Assembly (NCBI RefSeq): GCF_907164905.1
Contig: NZ_CAJRAF010000002.1
Span: forward strand, 2,480,001 to 2,544,000
Direction: 5' to 3'
DNA: 64,000 bases
From: Dyadobacter sp. CECT 9275
GTDB taxonomy: Bacteria; Bacteroidota; Bacteroidia; Cytophagales; Spirosomataceae
Below, piece by piece: positions 35,663 to 45,400 of this stretch; the first letter of the stretch is position 1, and each line of letters opens with the position of its first letter. The notes beneath the pieces were generated by a model. It was not told the origin of the DNA and searched no databases. It saw nothing but the letters and a program-made list of their open reading frames with translations. The translations under genes and the position numbers were made by a program.

Positions 35663-37924
35663 ATGAAACCACTCATACCATTATTATTCTGTTTGTTAGC
35701 ACTCAACGTTCGAGCACAATTTAAGTTATCGGGCAAAATCACCTTGGAAGAAAAAAACGAAGCTGCTTTTGGAGCAGCGGTTTTCATCAACGAGCTCAAC
35801 ATGGGAACTACCGCTGACACGGCGGGACATTACACCATCACTGCCATCCCCAAGGGGATTTATACGTTGCGTATATCCTATGTATCTCTGCCGACCATCA
35901 TTGAAAAAAAAGTGCTGATTGACCATAACCTGGTGCGCGATTTTACAATGAAAGCAGGGGGGAATGCATTGGAAGAAGTGGTTGTGACAGGAACCATGAA
36001 GGAGGTTTCCAAGCTGGACAGCCCCGTTCCGGTTGACGTCATTACGGCAAAATTCATTTACAAAAATCCGGTTCCAAGTATATTTGACGGGCTAAGTTAT
36101 GTGAACGGTGTGAGGCCGCAGCTGAACTGTAATGTGTGCAACACGGGTGACATTCACATAAACGGCCTTGAAGGGCCATATACCATGGTACTCATAGACG
36201 GTATGCCCATGGTAAGTGGCTTGTCAACGGTTTACGGCCTGTCGGGTATCCCCAACAGCCTTATTGACCGGGTGGAGATTGTGAAAGGCCCGGCTTCAAC
36301 GCTATACGGCTCCGAGGCCGTGGGCGGACTTATCAATATCATCACCAAAAATCCATCTAAAGCGCCTGCTTTCTCCGCAGATGCTTTCAGTACCACCTGG
36401 CGGGATTTTAATGTGGATCTCGGCCTGAAACTAACAGCTGGATCCAAAACAACAGCGCTGATCGGGATAAACTATTTCAATTACCAGAACCCTATCGATC
36501 ATAACCGTGACGGCTTCACGGATCTTACCCTTCAGAACCGTATTTCTGTGTTTAACAAATGGTCGTTTTCCCGAAAAAACAATAAGACAGCCAACATTGC
36601 CGCACGCTATTATTATGAAGACCGCTGGGGCGGAGACATGAAATGGAACAAAAGTTTCCGGGGGGGCGATGCGTTGTACGGCGAAAGTATCTATACTAAA
36701 CGGTTTGAGCTCATGGGCAACTATGACCTGCCGACACAAGAAAAGCTCACGTTACAATACTCTTTCAGCAGCCACGACCAGAATTCCGTATATGGGACCG
36801 TTCCTTTCCTGGCCGACCAGAAAATTGCATTTGCGCAGCTATTATGGGACAAAGTAGCCGGCAAGCACAGTCTGCTTTTCGGTACACCATTCAGGTATAC
36901 CTTTTACAACGATAACACCACAGCTACCAAATATGTGGACGGCCGCGATCATGCGGACAAAATATTTTTACCCGGAATTTTTGTACAGGATGAAATTTCG
37001 ATGGGTATTCACAAAATTTTGCTGGGAGCCCGGTACGACTACAACAGCCGCCACGGCAGTATTTTCACTCCACGGGCAGCGTACAAGGTAAAGCTGAACC
37101 AGACAGACGTGATCAGGCTCAATTTTGGGCGAGGTTTCAGGATCGTGAACCTGTTCACGGAAGATCATGCTGCACTCACAGGCTCACGCCAGGTAATTGT
37201 GAAGGAGGCCCTGAAACCGGAACAAAGCTGGAACGCCAATCTGAATGTGGTGAAAAAAATTGTTACCGGAAACTCCTTCGTCGGATTCGACGCATCTGTT
37301 TTTTATACTTATTTCACCAACCGGATTCTGCCCGATTATGACACAAATCCCAACCAGATTATTTATGACAACCTGGACGGATACGCAGTTTCAAAAGGGA
37401 TATCACTCAACCTGGATTTCAATTTTGCATTTCCATTAAAAGTAATAGCCGGAGGTACCGTCATGGACAATTACCAGTATGAAAACGGGAAACGGTTCAG
37501 GCCGGTGCTGACCGAAAAAGTAACTGCGGTGTGGTCTGTTTCGTATGAAATTCAAAAAGCAGGCCTGTCCTTTGACTATACAGGCAATTTGTATGGCCCC
37601 ATGCGCCTGCCATTGCTGAGCGAAGACGATCCGAGAGCGGGCACATCGCCGGTCTGGTCTCTGCAGAACATCCAGATTACCAAGAAGTTTCGTAACGGTC
37701 TCGAGATCTATGGAGGAATAAAAAACCTGCTGAATTTCACACCTCCGGCCAATTCCATTGCCCGCTCGCATGACCCGTTCGACAAGAATGTAAAGTTTGA
37801 TGATGCCGGGCAGGTCATTGCCACACCCGACAATCCTTACAGACTTACCTTTGACCCGTCCTATGTTTATGCCCCCAACCAGGGCCTGAGGGGATTTGCA
37901 GGATTACGGTATACCCTGCATTAA
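35663..37924 (+). CDS. TonB-dependent outer membrane receptor (metal/siderophore type)
   Basis: 753 residues. Order: signal peptide ending near NVRAQ (residue 19), a carboxypeptidase-regulatory-like domain (KLSGKITLEEKNEAAFGAAVFI, to about 95), the plug (EEVVVTGTMKEVSKLDSPVPVDVI, then QLNCNVCNTGDIHINGLEGPYTMVLIDGMPMV, VEIVKGPASTLYGSEAVGGLINIITK) and a barrel ending GLRYTLH. It is a CirA/BtuB-like receptor, not a SusC. The CNVC pair in the plug is conserved in this branch, whose cargo is thought to be a metal chelate. Two metal-box-like palindromes upstream support regulation by metal. No transporter genes accompany it. Confidence 0.92.
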   Translation: MKPLIPLLFCLLALNVRAQFKLSGKITLEEKNEAAFGAAVFINELNMGTTADTAGHYTITAIPKGIYTLRISYVSLPTIIEKKVLIDHNLVRDFTMKAGGNALEEVVVTGTMKEVSKLDSPVPVDVITAKFIYKNPVPSIFDGLSYVNGVRPQLNCNVCNTGDIHINGLEGPYTMVLIDGMPMVSGLSTVYGLSGIPNSLIDRVEIVKGPASTLYGSEAVGGLINIITKNPSKAPAFSADAFSTTWRDFNVDLGLKLTAGSKTTALIGINYFNYQNPIDHNRDGFTDLTLQNRISVFNKWSFSRKNNKTANIAARYYYEDRWGGDMKWNKSFRGGDALYGESIYTKRFELMGNYDLPTQEKLTLQYSFSSHDQNSVYGTVPFLADQKIAFAQLLWDKVAGKHSLLFGTPFRYTFYNDNTTATKYVDGRDHADKIFLPGIFVQDEISMGIHKILLGARYDYNSRHGSIFTPRAAYKVKLNQTDVIRLNFGRGFRIVNLFTEDHAALTGSRQVIVKEALKPEQSWNANLNVVKKIVTGNSFVGFDASVFYTYFTNRILPDYDTNPNQIIYDNLDGYAVSKGISLNLDFNFAFPLKVIAGGTVMDNYQYENGKRFRPVLTEKVTAVWSVSYEIQKAGLSFDYTGNLYGPMRLPLLSEDDPRAGTSPVWSLQNIQITKKFRNGLEIYGGIKNLLNFTPPANSIARSHDPFDKNVKFDDAGQVIATPDNPYRLTFDPSYVYAPNQGLRGFAGLRYTLH

Positions 37925-38036
37925 AATGCCTTTAAAATTGTACATAAAGCTGTTTTTCAAAGTAATTGATATAACTATTCAAAGACACAACCCATTTATT
38001 ATACTGATAGTCATTGCTTTGTATAATCCTAGATTG

Positions 38037-38044
38037 TATCTTTG
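38037..38044 (+). promoter_or_regulatory. Promoter (TTG-N20-TATCTTTG) of the CBM48-like gene
   Basis: TATCTTTG at 38037-38044, 30 bases before the ATG, with a TTG at 38014-38016 near the expected -33 position. The best promoter match in the window. Confidence 0.6.
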
Positions 38045-38074
38045 TAGCATCAATCAAACAACACTACAAAAGTT

Positions 38075-38383
38075 ATGGCATTAACTAAACAGTTCGTGAA
38101 AAGCAAATCCCTTTACAAGGTTACTTTTACCGTGCCAGCCGAAGCAGCAGCTGAAACAAAAAAAGTATCTCTTCTGGGAGAATTTAATGGCTGGAATCCT
38201 GAGGAAGCCATTGCACTTAAAAAGCAGAAAGACGGCTCGTTCAAAGGCAGTCTTGAACTTGCGGCAGGTGAATATCAGTTCCGTTATCTGCTGGATAACG
38301 AGAAATGGGAAAACGACTGGGAGGCAGACAAGTACGTTCCGGCAGGCGTTGACGCAGCAGAAAATTCAGTTGTAGTATTATGA
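38075..38383 (+). CDS. Small isoamylase early-set / glycogen-binding (CBM48-like) protein
   Basis: 102-residue protein made of a single early-set domain: KSLYKVTFTVPAEA, VSLLGEFNGWNPEEAIALKKQKDGSFKGSLELAAGEYQFRYLLDNEKWENDWEADKYVP (GEFNGWNP and FRYLLDNEKWEND are the key parts). In branching enzymes, isoamylases and the AMPK beta subunit this domain binds alpha-glucans; here it stands alone with no catalytic domain and no signal peptide. A cytoplasmic alpha-glucan adaptor or regulator is the most likely role, but no glycogen gene is nearby. It has its own promoter, and its stop codon directly abuts the heptanucleotide repeat. Confidence 0.88.
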   Translation: MALTKQFVKSKSLYKVTFTVPAEAAAETKKVSLLGEFNGWNPEEAIALKKQKDGSFKGSLELAAGEYQFRYLLDNEKWENDWEADKYVPAGVDAAENSVVVL

Positions 38384-38477
38384 TTAGCTGTTAGCTGTTA
38401 GCTGTTAGCTGTTAGCTGTTAGCTGTTAGCTGTTAGCTGTTAGCTGTTAGCTGTTAGCTGTTAGCTGTTAGCTGTTA
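38384..38477. repeat. Heptanucleotide tandem repeat (TTAGCTG)13
   Basis: Thirteen exact copies of TTAGCTG plus TTA, starting on the base after the TGA stop of the CBM48-like gene and ending four bases before the terminator stem. No imperfections. Array length is not a multiple of three, and each frame meets TAG. Typical of slipped-strand expansion; it lies in the 3' untranslated region. Confidence 0.97.
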
Positions 38478-38480
38478 AGA

Positions 38481-38515
38481 GAAACGACCGGTGGGAATAA
38501 CCTACCGGTCGTTTC
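38481..38515. terminator. Terminator after the heptanucleotide repeat
   Basis: Perfect 12-base stem GAAACGACCGGT / ACCGGTCGTTTC with an 11-base loop, followed by TGTTTTATTTTTTC. A strong rho-independent terminator for the CBM48-like gene; the convergent isomerase-like gene ends 70 bases to the right. Confidence 0.88.
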
Positions 38516-38584
38516 TGTTTTATTTTTTCATATTACCATCGTTTCGGAAGTCTTCTGTACTATCCTGCTTCGAAACTTGTGTTC

Positions 38585-39511
38585 TCAGATATCAAAGCTG
38601 TCACTTTCTACATACGCTTTGATCAGAGCTTCTTCGCCTTCTTTTCCCTGCTTGTAATTGCCGTGTTCCATTCCCATGATGAAACTTCTCCCTTCCTTTT
38701 TACTGCGATCGTAGATATACTTAAAAACATTTTTGTAATTGATTTCACCCGTAGTAGGTTCCTTTCTGCCCGGTTCATCGCCAATCTGGAAGTAATCTAT
38801 CTCGCTCCAGGTTTTCTCAATATTATAAATCAGCCTTCCCTCATTTTTCTGCATATGATAAATATCGTACAGAATTTTACAGGATTTGCTGTTCACTCCC
38901 CGGCATATCTCGTAGGTCTGGTCGGAGGTTCTCAGAAAAAGATTCGGAGTATCACTCAAAGGTTCAAGTACCATCACCAGACCGTGCGGTTCCAGTATTT
39001 CGGCACCCCGGCGTAGGGCATCAATCACATGACCAGTTTGTACACCGATGGGCAGGCTTCTGTCAAAATCACCCGGAACCACCGTCATCCACTTGGCGTT
39101 CACACGTTTGGCTACTTCCACTGCTCTTTTACAACCGCTCAGGAAGATATCTATATTTTCCTTTTTGCCGGAAGCCAGCGTATTGGCACCATTTCCACCC
39201 TTATCCACTACAAAAACTCCCATTTCCATACCCAAGCGAGACATTTCCCTGGCAATTTTTTCCTGTTCCTCAACTGGCCTCCCCATCATACCATTGTCTT
39301 CAATAGCCATAAAACCCTGATCGGCCATAAATTTCAGCTGATCAATGAGGTCCTTTCCCGCACTGTTGGCAAACATCCCGAAATGGGAGGCATATTTTAA
39401 TTTAAATTTATTTTTAGCAAAAGCAGCTGACGGAGAAGCGAATGATTCTCCCGCCATCAGTGCTGCACCAGCTAAACCGAGTGTAGACTTAACAAAATTC
39501 CTGCGGAGCAT
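38585..39511 (-). CDS. Exported TIM-barrel sugar isomerase/epimerase-like protein
   Basis: 308 residues. N-terminus MLRRNFVKSTLGLAGAALMAG resembles a twin-arginine signal, so export to the periplasm is likely. The fold is the AP-endonuclease-2 / xylose-isomerase-like TIM barrel: KYASHFGMFANSAG, FMADQGFMAIEDNG, WMTVVPGDFD, GLVMVLEPLS (metal-binding E), CKILYDIYHMQ, FQIGDEPGRKEPTTGEINY and FIMGMEHG. Hydroxypyruvate isomerase and 3-keto-sugar processing enzymes are the nearest families. It lies 77 bases downstream of a dehydrogenase-like gene on the same strand, perhaps one operon. Substrate unknown. Confidence 0.85.
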   Translation of the reverse strand: MLRRNFVKSTLGLAGAALMAGESFASPSAAFAKNKFKLKYASHFGMFANSAGKDLIDQLKFMADQGFMAIEDNGMMGRPVEEQEKIAREMSRLGMEMGVFVVDKGGNGANTLASGKKENIDIFLSGCKRAVEVAKRVNAKWMTVVPGDFDRSLPIGVQTGHVIDALRRGAEILEPHGLVMVLEPLSDTPNLFLRTSDQTYEICRGVNSKSCKILYDIYHMQKNEGRLIYNIEKTWSEIDYFQIGDEPGRKEPTTGEINYKNVFKYIYDRSKKEGRSFIMGMEHGNYKQGKEGEEALIKAYVESDSFDI

Positions 39512-39588
39512 ATTGATGATCGTTATAGTTTCTGTGATGTAAAGAAATGATACGCTAAAATATACCGGAAATCAACTTAAAAGTTATC

Positions 39589-42285
39589 TCATACCCCTCT
39601 TCTACGTCGTTTTTTACCCTTTTGTTTGGTTTCCTCAACGGGTGTTACTTCGGCCTTTTCTTCGGCAGGTTTGGGGAAATAAGGAGCCAATTCCTTTTTG
39701 ATCTCCTCGCGGAATGCATTTTTGACACCTTCCAATGCCGCCTTTTTTAAATTGTCATCCAGCTGATCATTTTTCAACAGCTTCACCACTGCTTCCTCTC
39801 CCGGCCAGCTGGCACCCAGATACCTGACCGCATCTTCACGTACACTGGCCGGTTCGGCCGAATTTAGCGCTATTGCCCTGAGAATATAAATTGATTCAGC
39901 AGAGCCAGCCGTTTGTATAGAGGCCAGTAAAGCTGATTTTTTATCATTTCCAAGCGTTCCCAGCTTGTCGGTGATATAGGTAACACCAGCCTGCTCAAGG
40001 AGTAAAGCACCCGCATCACGGCCAATCACATCATTGGATTTGGAAATAGCAAGCTGAAATAACCGGTTGGTTTCCGTTGCGGGCTCGTACCTTTTAACCA
40101 GATCTATGTAATCGGATGTTCCATAGGTTTCGTCCATCAGGGCGTTGAGGGCACTCAGTCCCTGCTGCGAATTGGCAACGTAAGATTTATCCAGGTGTAA
40201 AAGCGCCAGCTTGCTAACGGCCACACGGTCCGACGAACGCACCTTGGTTACATTCAGCAATGCCTGCGATTTCTCATATCCTGCATTGAAAAAATCGAAG
40301 GCCCGGAAATACCGCAACCGGCTTTTGAAACTCACGGTGGTGTCGGCTGCCAGCTCTTCCAGAAAGGGAATGGCCTTGCGGGTTCGGGCCAGCCAGATAA
40401 TATCCTTCCCTGCTGCTGTGGCGCCAGGCCGGGAACCGGCCTTTTCAAGCCAGGCCGGGAAAATCCTTTCCCACTGGCCGATCGCCCCGATGCTCAGCGC
40501 TTCCACAGACCAGCGGTCGTTTCCGGGATACTGTCTGGCAAGCCAAAGCCATACGTCCAGCGCCTCGTAGGTATGATTATGATTAATAGCCAGAGCTGCC
40601 TCCCTCCGCACCTGGGGATTGGGATCTGAAGAGAGCCGTTTGATATATTCTATCGGATCACTGTTCCGCTGACGAACCGCCCGTAAGGTGGTTATTCTCA
40701 GGTTTGGGTTCAACTCTCTGAATCCGATATCCAGGTTCCGGCTATTAAAGCCTTCAATCTTATTGAGCACCCATAGCGCCCTCGCCCTGAGCTTGGGATT
40801 GGCATTGTATTGTCTGAATAATGCTTCCAGCATAGGCTCAGCGTTCCAGCCGTGTTTTACACATGCATTCCAGGCCAGATACCGCATCGAAAGGTTGGGA
40901 CTTTGCAGTGCTTTTACAGCCTGTTCAGGTATAGTTAAATCATATACCGGAATTTTATACAGGGTATCCTTGGGCGCAATACGGAATATTCGACCGCGTC
41001 CTCTATCCTTCATTCTATTGGAACCTATCACAGGATCATACCAGTCGGAAACGATTAATGAGCCATCAGGAGCCACACAAACATCCGTCGGCCTGAACCA
41101 CTTATCCCGTTTTCCATCAACAATCGGAAGTATCCCGGTTGACTTGTAACCTGCACCGTCATTCACAACCGGATATGCTCTGACGCTGTTATGCCCTGCG
41201 TCTGCCACAATCACTTGGTCCCAGAAGCGGCGGGGAAGCAATTCCCCTTCATACACTGTGGCACCCATCGGAAATCCGGAACCCGTTTCAAGCAAGTTGG
41301 GCACCACGCCCGGGTCGTTCTGATGCCAGTGCCTGCGCGGAATCTCATCCTCCAGATTGGTCCTGTTTACCCGCCAGCTATTGCCATTCATTTCGTCTAT
41401 ATATCCGAAATTACCATTCTCCATGACATAGGATACCCGGTCTCCTTCATTACCCGGCTCTTCCTGATCGGCCTGCCACATGGTACCGTAGCTATCCACA
41501 GCAACTTCAAAAGCATTATGAAAATTTTCGGCCAGTATCTCCACATTCCGGAACTCCTGGTCGCAGCGAAAAACAACTCCCTGACGGTACTGACGGAAGT
41601 TAATCGGCCTTTCGTATTTGTCCAGCAATGGCCGGTCCCTCCCGTCGACCAGTTGACGGCCTGCATTTCCGTAATTAAAATAAAACTTACCGTCGGGCCC
41701 GAAAACAAAGGAGTGCACCCCGGCATCGTGCTGGGTACCTCCTATCCCTTTGAAAAGAATTTCCTTGTCATCCGCAACATCGTCTCCATTGGTATCTGTA
41801 AAGAGCCATACATAAGGACTCTGAGAAACAATGGCTTTGTTTCCCATCACCCAAATGCCTAGCGGGGCGTTCAGCTCAGGTCCCTGGTAAAATACCTTGG
41901 TAACGTCAGAGACGCCATCACCGTTTTTATCCTCCATAATCACAATCCTGTCACCAACACCCAGTTCCGATTTCCCGTTTACTGCCGGGCGATAGTTATA
42001 AGATTCCAGCGCCCAGACACGTCCACGATGGTCCACATCAATATTAATGGGATTAATGACGTCGGGTTCTGCCGCAAATAACCTGGCCTCCAGGCCATCT
42101 GGTAATTCAAGGCCTGAAACAGCATTTCTTGCAAAACGCTTTTCTCCTTCGGAAAGTCTGGCGTAAATACTGTCGGGATGGATAACTTTTACGGAATCAA
42201 CCGTTTGTGCAGAACTGAAAAAATTCAGGAGCAGCGAGATAGAAGAACTAAAAAAAAGAACCTTGGGAAGATGAAATTGTTTCAA
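39589..42285 (-). CDS. Propeller/HEAT membrane-bound-dehydrogenase-like protein lacking cytochrome c domain
   Basis: 898 residues: signal peptide (to about 27), an NHL/PQQ-like six-bladed propeller (about 50-430; FAAEPDVINPINIDVDHRGRVWALESYNYRPA, DVCVAPDGSLIVSDWYDP), then HEAT-like helical repeats (NLSMRYLAWNACVKHGW, PQVRREAALAIN). It ends in a basic tail KQKGKKRRRRGV instead of the C-terminal cytochrome c domain of its neighbour. Periplasmic oxidation of a sugar or related alcohol is the family expectation. The start codon is TTG at 42285: the only in-frame start before the signal peptide, with AAAGG upstream and an in-frame stop 12 bases before. Confidence 0.85.
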   Translation of the reverse strand: MKQFHLPKVLFFSSSISLLLNFFSSAQTVDSVKVIHPDSIYARLSEGEKRFARNAVSGLELPDGLEARLFAAEPDVINPINIDVDHRGRVWALESYNYRPAVNGKSELGVGDRIVIMEDKNGDGVSDVTKVFYQGPELNAPLGIWVMGNKAIVSQSPYVWLFTDTNGDDVADDKEILFKGIGGTQHDAGVHSFVFGPDGKFYFNYGNAGRQLVDGRDRPLLDKYERPINFRQYRQGVVFRCDQEFRNVEILAENFHNAFEVAVDSYGTMWQADQEEPGNEGDRVSYVMENGNFGYIDEMNGNSWRVNRTNLEDEIPRRHWHQNDPGVVPNLLETGSGFPMGATVYEGELLPRRFWDQVIVADAGHNSVRAYPVVNDGAGYKSTGILPIVDGKRDKWFRPTDVCVAPDGSLIVSDWYDPVIGSNRMKDRGRGRIFRIAPKDTLYKIPVYDLTIPEQAVKALQSPNLSMRYLAWNACVKHGWNAEPMLEALFRQYNANPKLRARALWVLNKIEGFNSRNLDIGFRELNPNLRITTLRAVRQRNSDPIEYIKRLSSDPNPQVRREAALAINHNHTYEALDVWLWLARQYPGNDRWSVEALSIGAIGQWERIFPAWLEKAGSRPGATAAGKDIIWLARTRKAIPFLEELAADTTVSFKSRLRYFRAFDFFNAGYEKSQALLNVTKVRSSDRVAVSKLALLHLDKSYVANSQQGLSALNALMDETYGTSDYIDLVKRYEPATETNRLFQLAISKSNDVIGRDAGALLLEQAGVTYITDKLGTLGNDKKSALLASIQTAGSAESIYILRAIALNSAEPASVREDAVRYLGASWPGEEAVVKLLKNDQLDDNLKKAALEGVKNAFREEIKKELAPYFPKPAEEKAEVTPVEETKQKGKKRRRRGV

Positions 42286-42401
42286 AACGTACCTTTAATA
42301 TACCAACAGCCAGAACCGAAAAACGTCTAAAATTAGCAAGTTCAGGTTACAATGAGAAAAGTATTTTGTTTTTGGTATAAGTTTAAGATATCTAAAACGA
42401 A

Positions 42402-42449
42402 GTCCCGGAAAGTGCTTCGGGCTCAAAATGCCTTCATACGATCCGGGAC
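42402..42449 (-). terminator. Hairpin between the two dehydrogenase-like genes
   Basis: Eight-base stem GTCCCGGA (42402-42409) / TCCGGGAC (42442-42449) with a 32-base loop, 19 bases past the stop of the upstream gene. On the - strand no T run follows at once, so it may be a processing or attenuation element. Confidence 0.35.
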
Positions 42450-42468
42450 AGTTACGATCCTTTTTATT

Positions 42469-45400
42469 TTATTTTTTCTTCAGACTTCCCAGATACTCCA
42501 CCAGGCCTGTCAGTTCTTCGGTGCTCATGGCATCCTGCAAGCCTGAGGGCATCATAGAATCAGAAAGCTGTTTCATGGATTTCACCTGAGACATTTTATA
42601 TTCCTGTGTGGCTCCCCCCGGAAATTTCATGATCAGATCGGTCTCCGTTTTACTTGCTACAATACCCGTTACGCTGGATCCGTCCTTCAGATTGACTTCA
42701 AAACCTTCGTATCCAAAACTGATGCCTGCACTGGGAGTAAAAATTGCAGCATACTGCCCTTCCTTTGGCAATTTGCTGCCGATCTCCGATAACTTGGGGC
42801 CAAAATCAATCCCCTCTCCGTTAACCTGGTGACAGACTGAGCAGTACATTGAAAAAATCTGCTTCCCCTTTGTTACATTACCTTTCATTGTTACGAGCTC
42901 GGCAAGTGCAGGATGTTTCTTAACCGCTGTATCAGAGCCCTCCTGATAAGATGCCGCTTCTTTTTTCACTGACTTCCGCCATGCGCCGCTCAATCCCTCT
43001 ACAGCCGCACTTTTCAGTTCCCCTCCCAACTTTCCCTGTTTTAACAATAACAGTACCCGGTCCTCTCCCTTGGTGGTTCCGCCAAGCGCCTTTACGGCCT
43101 CCGTTCTCAGGTTGATCGGATACTTGCTGTCCACAGAAACAGCCTCAAGGATATCAAGCGATTCTTTATTTCCTACCCCTTTGATAGAAAGCAACGCGGC
43201 CTGTGCCCTAGCTTCTTCCTTCCCTTTAATGGTACTCCAGACCAGCGGCGCTCCGCCTTGTTTCAACAGTTGTTGCGCCGCTGACTTCCCAAGTCCTGAC
43301 GAAGCATTGGCAACAGCCATATCCAGTAACCTGTTGTTTTCAGAAACAAGCTCGTAGCGGCTCAGGATTTCGAGGTAGACCTGCGTACCATAGGAAGAAT
43401 CCAGCAGCCTTTTCACGGCCTCCATAGCCTCGGGGCTTTGTTTTACAAAAGCTGGGTCCAGATGCCGCAATGCGAGTTCGGTCACCTGGTTCTGATTGGC
43501 AGCGTTTCCTTTCACTATTTTCAGCAATGCCCTGGATTTTTCAGCGGCGCCTTCATTAAAATCAAAAGCACGGAAATACCTGAGACGGTTTTTCAGGTCA
43601 ACACCGGGATCGGAAGCCAGTGAGGCCAGGAGAGTTACCGACTCTTTCCCCCGCGACCGCCAAACGATATCTTTTCCGGCCTGAGTGGCGACAGGATCCG
43701 CACCTGCTTTTGCCAGCCATGCCTTGAAGAACGTATCCCATTGTCCTTCTGCTCCAATGCCCAGCGCCTCAAGATACCATCTGTCCTTGCCGTCATATTG
43801 CCGGGCCAGATCGGCCCATATACCGGCGGCCTCCGCAGATTTATGACCATGAAGCAGCAAGGCGCATTCGCGTCTCACCTGCGGTTCAGGGTCTTTTGAA
43901 AGAAGTTTTAAATAACCTGTCAGATTTCCGTTAGCCAGTTCAGATGCCGCCCTTAATCCGACTATCCTGATGTCGGGGTTGCTGTCCTTAGCTGCGCGGT
44001 CAAGATATGTTCTAGGTGCAGTTGCATGTTTGGCCAGAAACCATAAGGCACGTGCCCGCATACGCGGATCTGCATCTTTTTGCTGGAAGAATTTCCCAAC
44101 CTCCGACAAACCACTGCTACCCATTTTCTCAAGCGCATTCCAGGCCAGATAACGTACTGACAAATTCGGGCTTTGCAAACCCTGAAGTGCTCCGGAAGCT
44201 GTGGAAAAATCTACCTTAGGAATTCTGTAGGGGCTATTCGCCGGAGCCACGCGGTAGAGCCTGCCCCGGTTCTGATCACCAGCCTGATGCCCGCCAACCC
44301 CGGGATCATACCAATCGGAAATGATGAGGGAGCCGTCCGGTGCTACACAAACATCCGATGGCCTGAACCACTGATCCCGCTTTCCTTCCAGTACATTCAC
44401 GATTTTAGCGGTATAACCGGCTCCGGCCTTTTGAACAGGATAGGACCGGACAACATTAGGCCCGGCATCACAGTGAATCATCTGCCCCCAGAACACCTTA
44501 GGTAACAGACGGCCTTCGTAAACTACCATACCGGTTGGCGATCCTGAGCCCGTTTGCAATAAGTTGGGTACCACGCCAGGATCATTCAGATGCCAGTGCC
44601 TGAATGGGATCGAGTCCTCTATATTGGTTCGGTTAGCCCGCCATCCTGCGCCGGTAATTTCATCCGTATAACCATAATTTCCATACTGCATGACGTAGTT
44701 GATCCGTACTCCCTTATTGCCGTCATCATCATTGTCCGACTGCCACATGGTACCATAACTATCCACCGCAACCTCATAATTATTACGGAAATTATTCCCT
44801 AAAACTTCGATGTTTTTAAAGTCAGGGTCACAGCGGAATACCATTCCCTGTTTTAGTTTTTTGAAATCAATGACCTTGCCGTCTTTTCCTACAATGGGTT
44901 TCCCCTTGCCATCCAGCAAGTGCCCGCCCTCGTTCCCAAAATTAAAATAGAGCTTTCCATCCGGCCCGAATATGAAAGCGTGCATACCGTGGTCGTGCTG
45001 CTCTCCTCCTACTCCCTCGAAAATAATCTCCTTTTTGTCAGCCTTTCCATCTCCGTTCTCATCAGTAAACAGCCACACATAAGGACTTTGTGAAACGATC
45101 ACTTTATTTCCCATCACCCAGATACCCAACGGTGCGTTAAGTTCGGCTCCCTGATAAAAAACGGTCGTTTTGTCCGATTTGCCGTCCCCGTCAGTATCTT
45201 CCAGTATCAGTATCCTGTCACCCTCCTGATGCGTAGGATTGCCATTTATAGCCGGCCGGTAATTGTATGCCTCGCAAACCCAGACGCGACCAAGATAATC
45301 CACATCAATATTGGTAGGATTAGTCAAAGTTGGTTCAGAGGCAAAAAGCGTGGCTTCAAGGCCATCGGCGACGGTAAGCCCCGCCACAGCATATTTGGGC

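Noticed and set aside
38384..38477. CRISPR-like repeat array
   Set aside because: The unit is seven bases with no spacers; it is a simple tandem repeat.
41191..41862. 223-codon open frame on the + strand
   Set aside because: Antisense to the propeller region of the dehydrogenase-like gene at 39589-42285; no family features.
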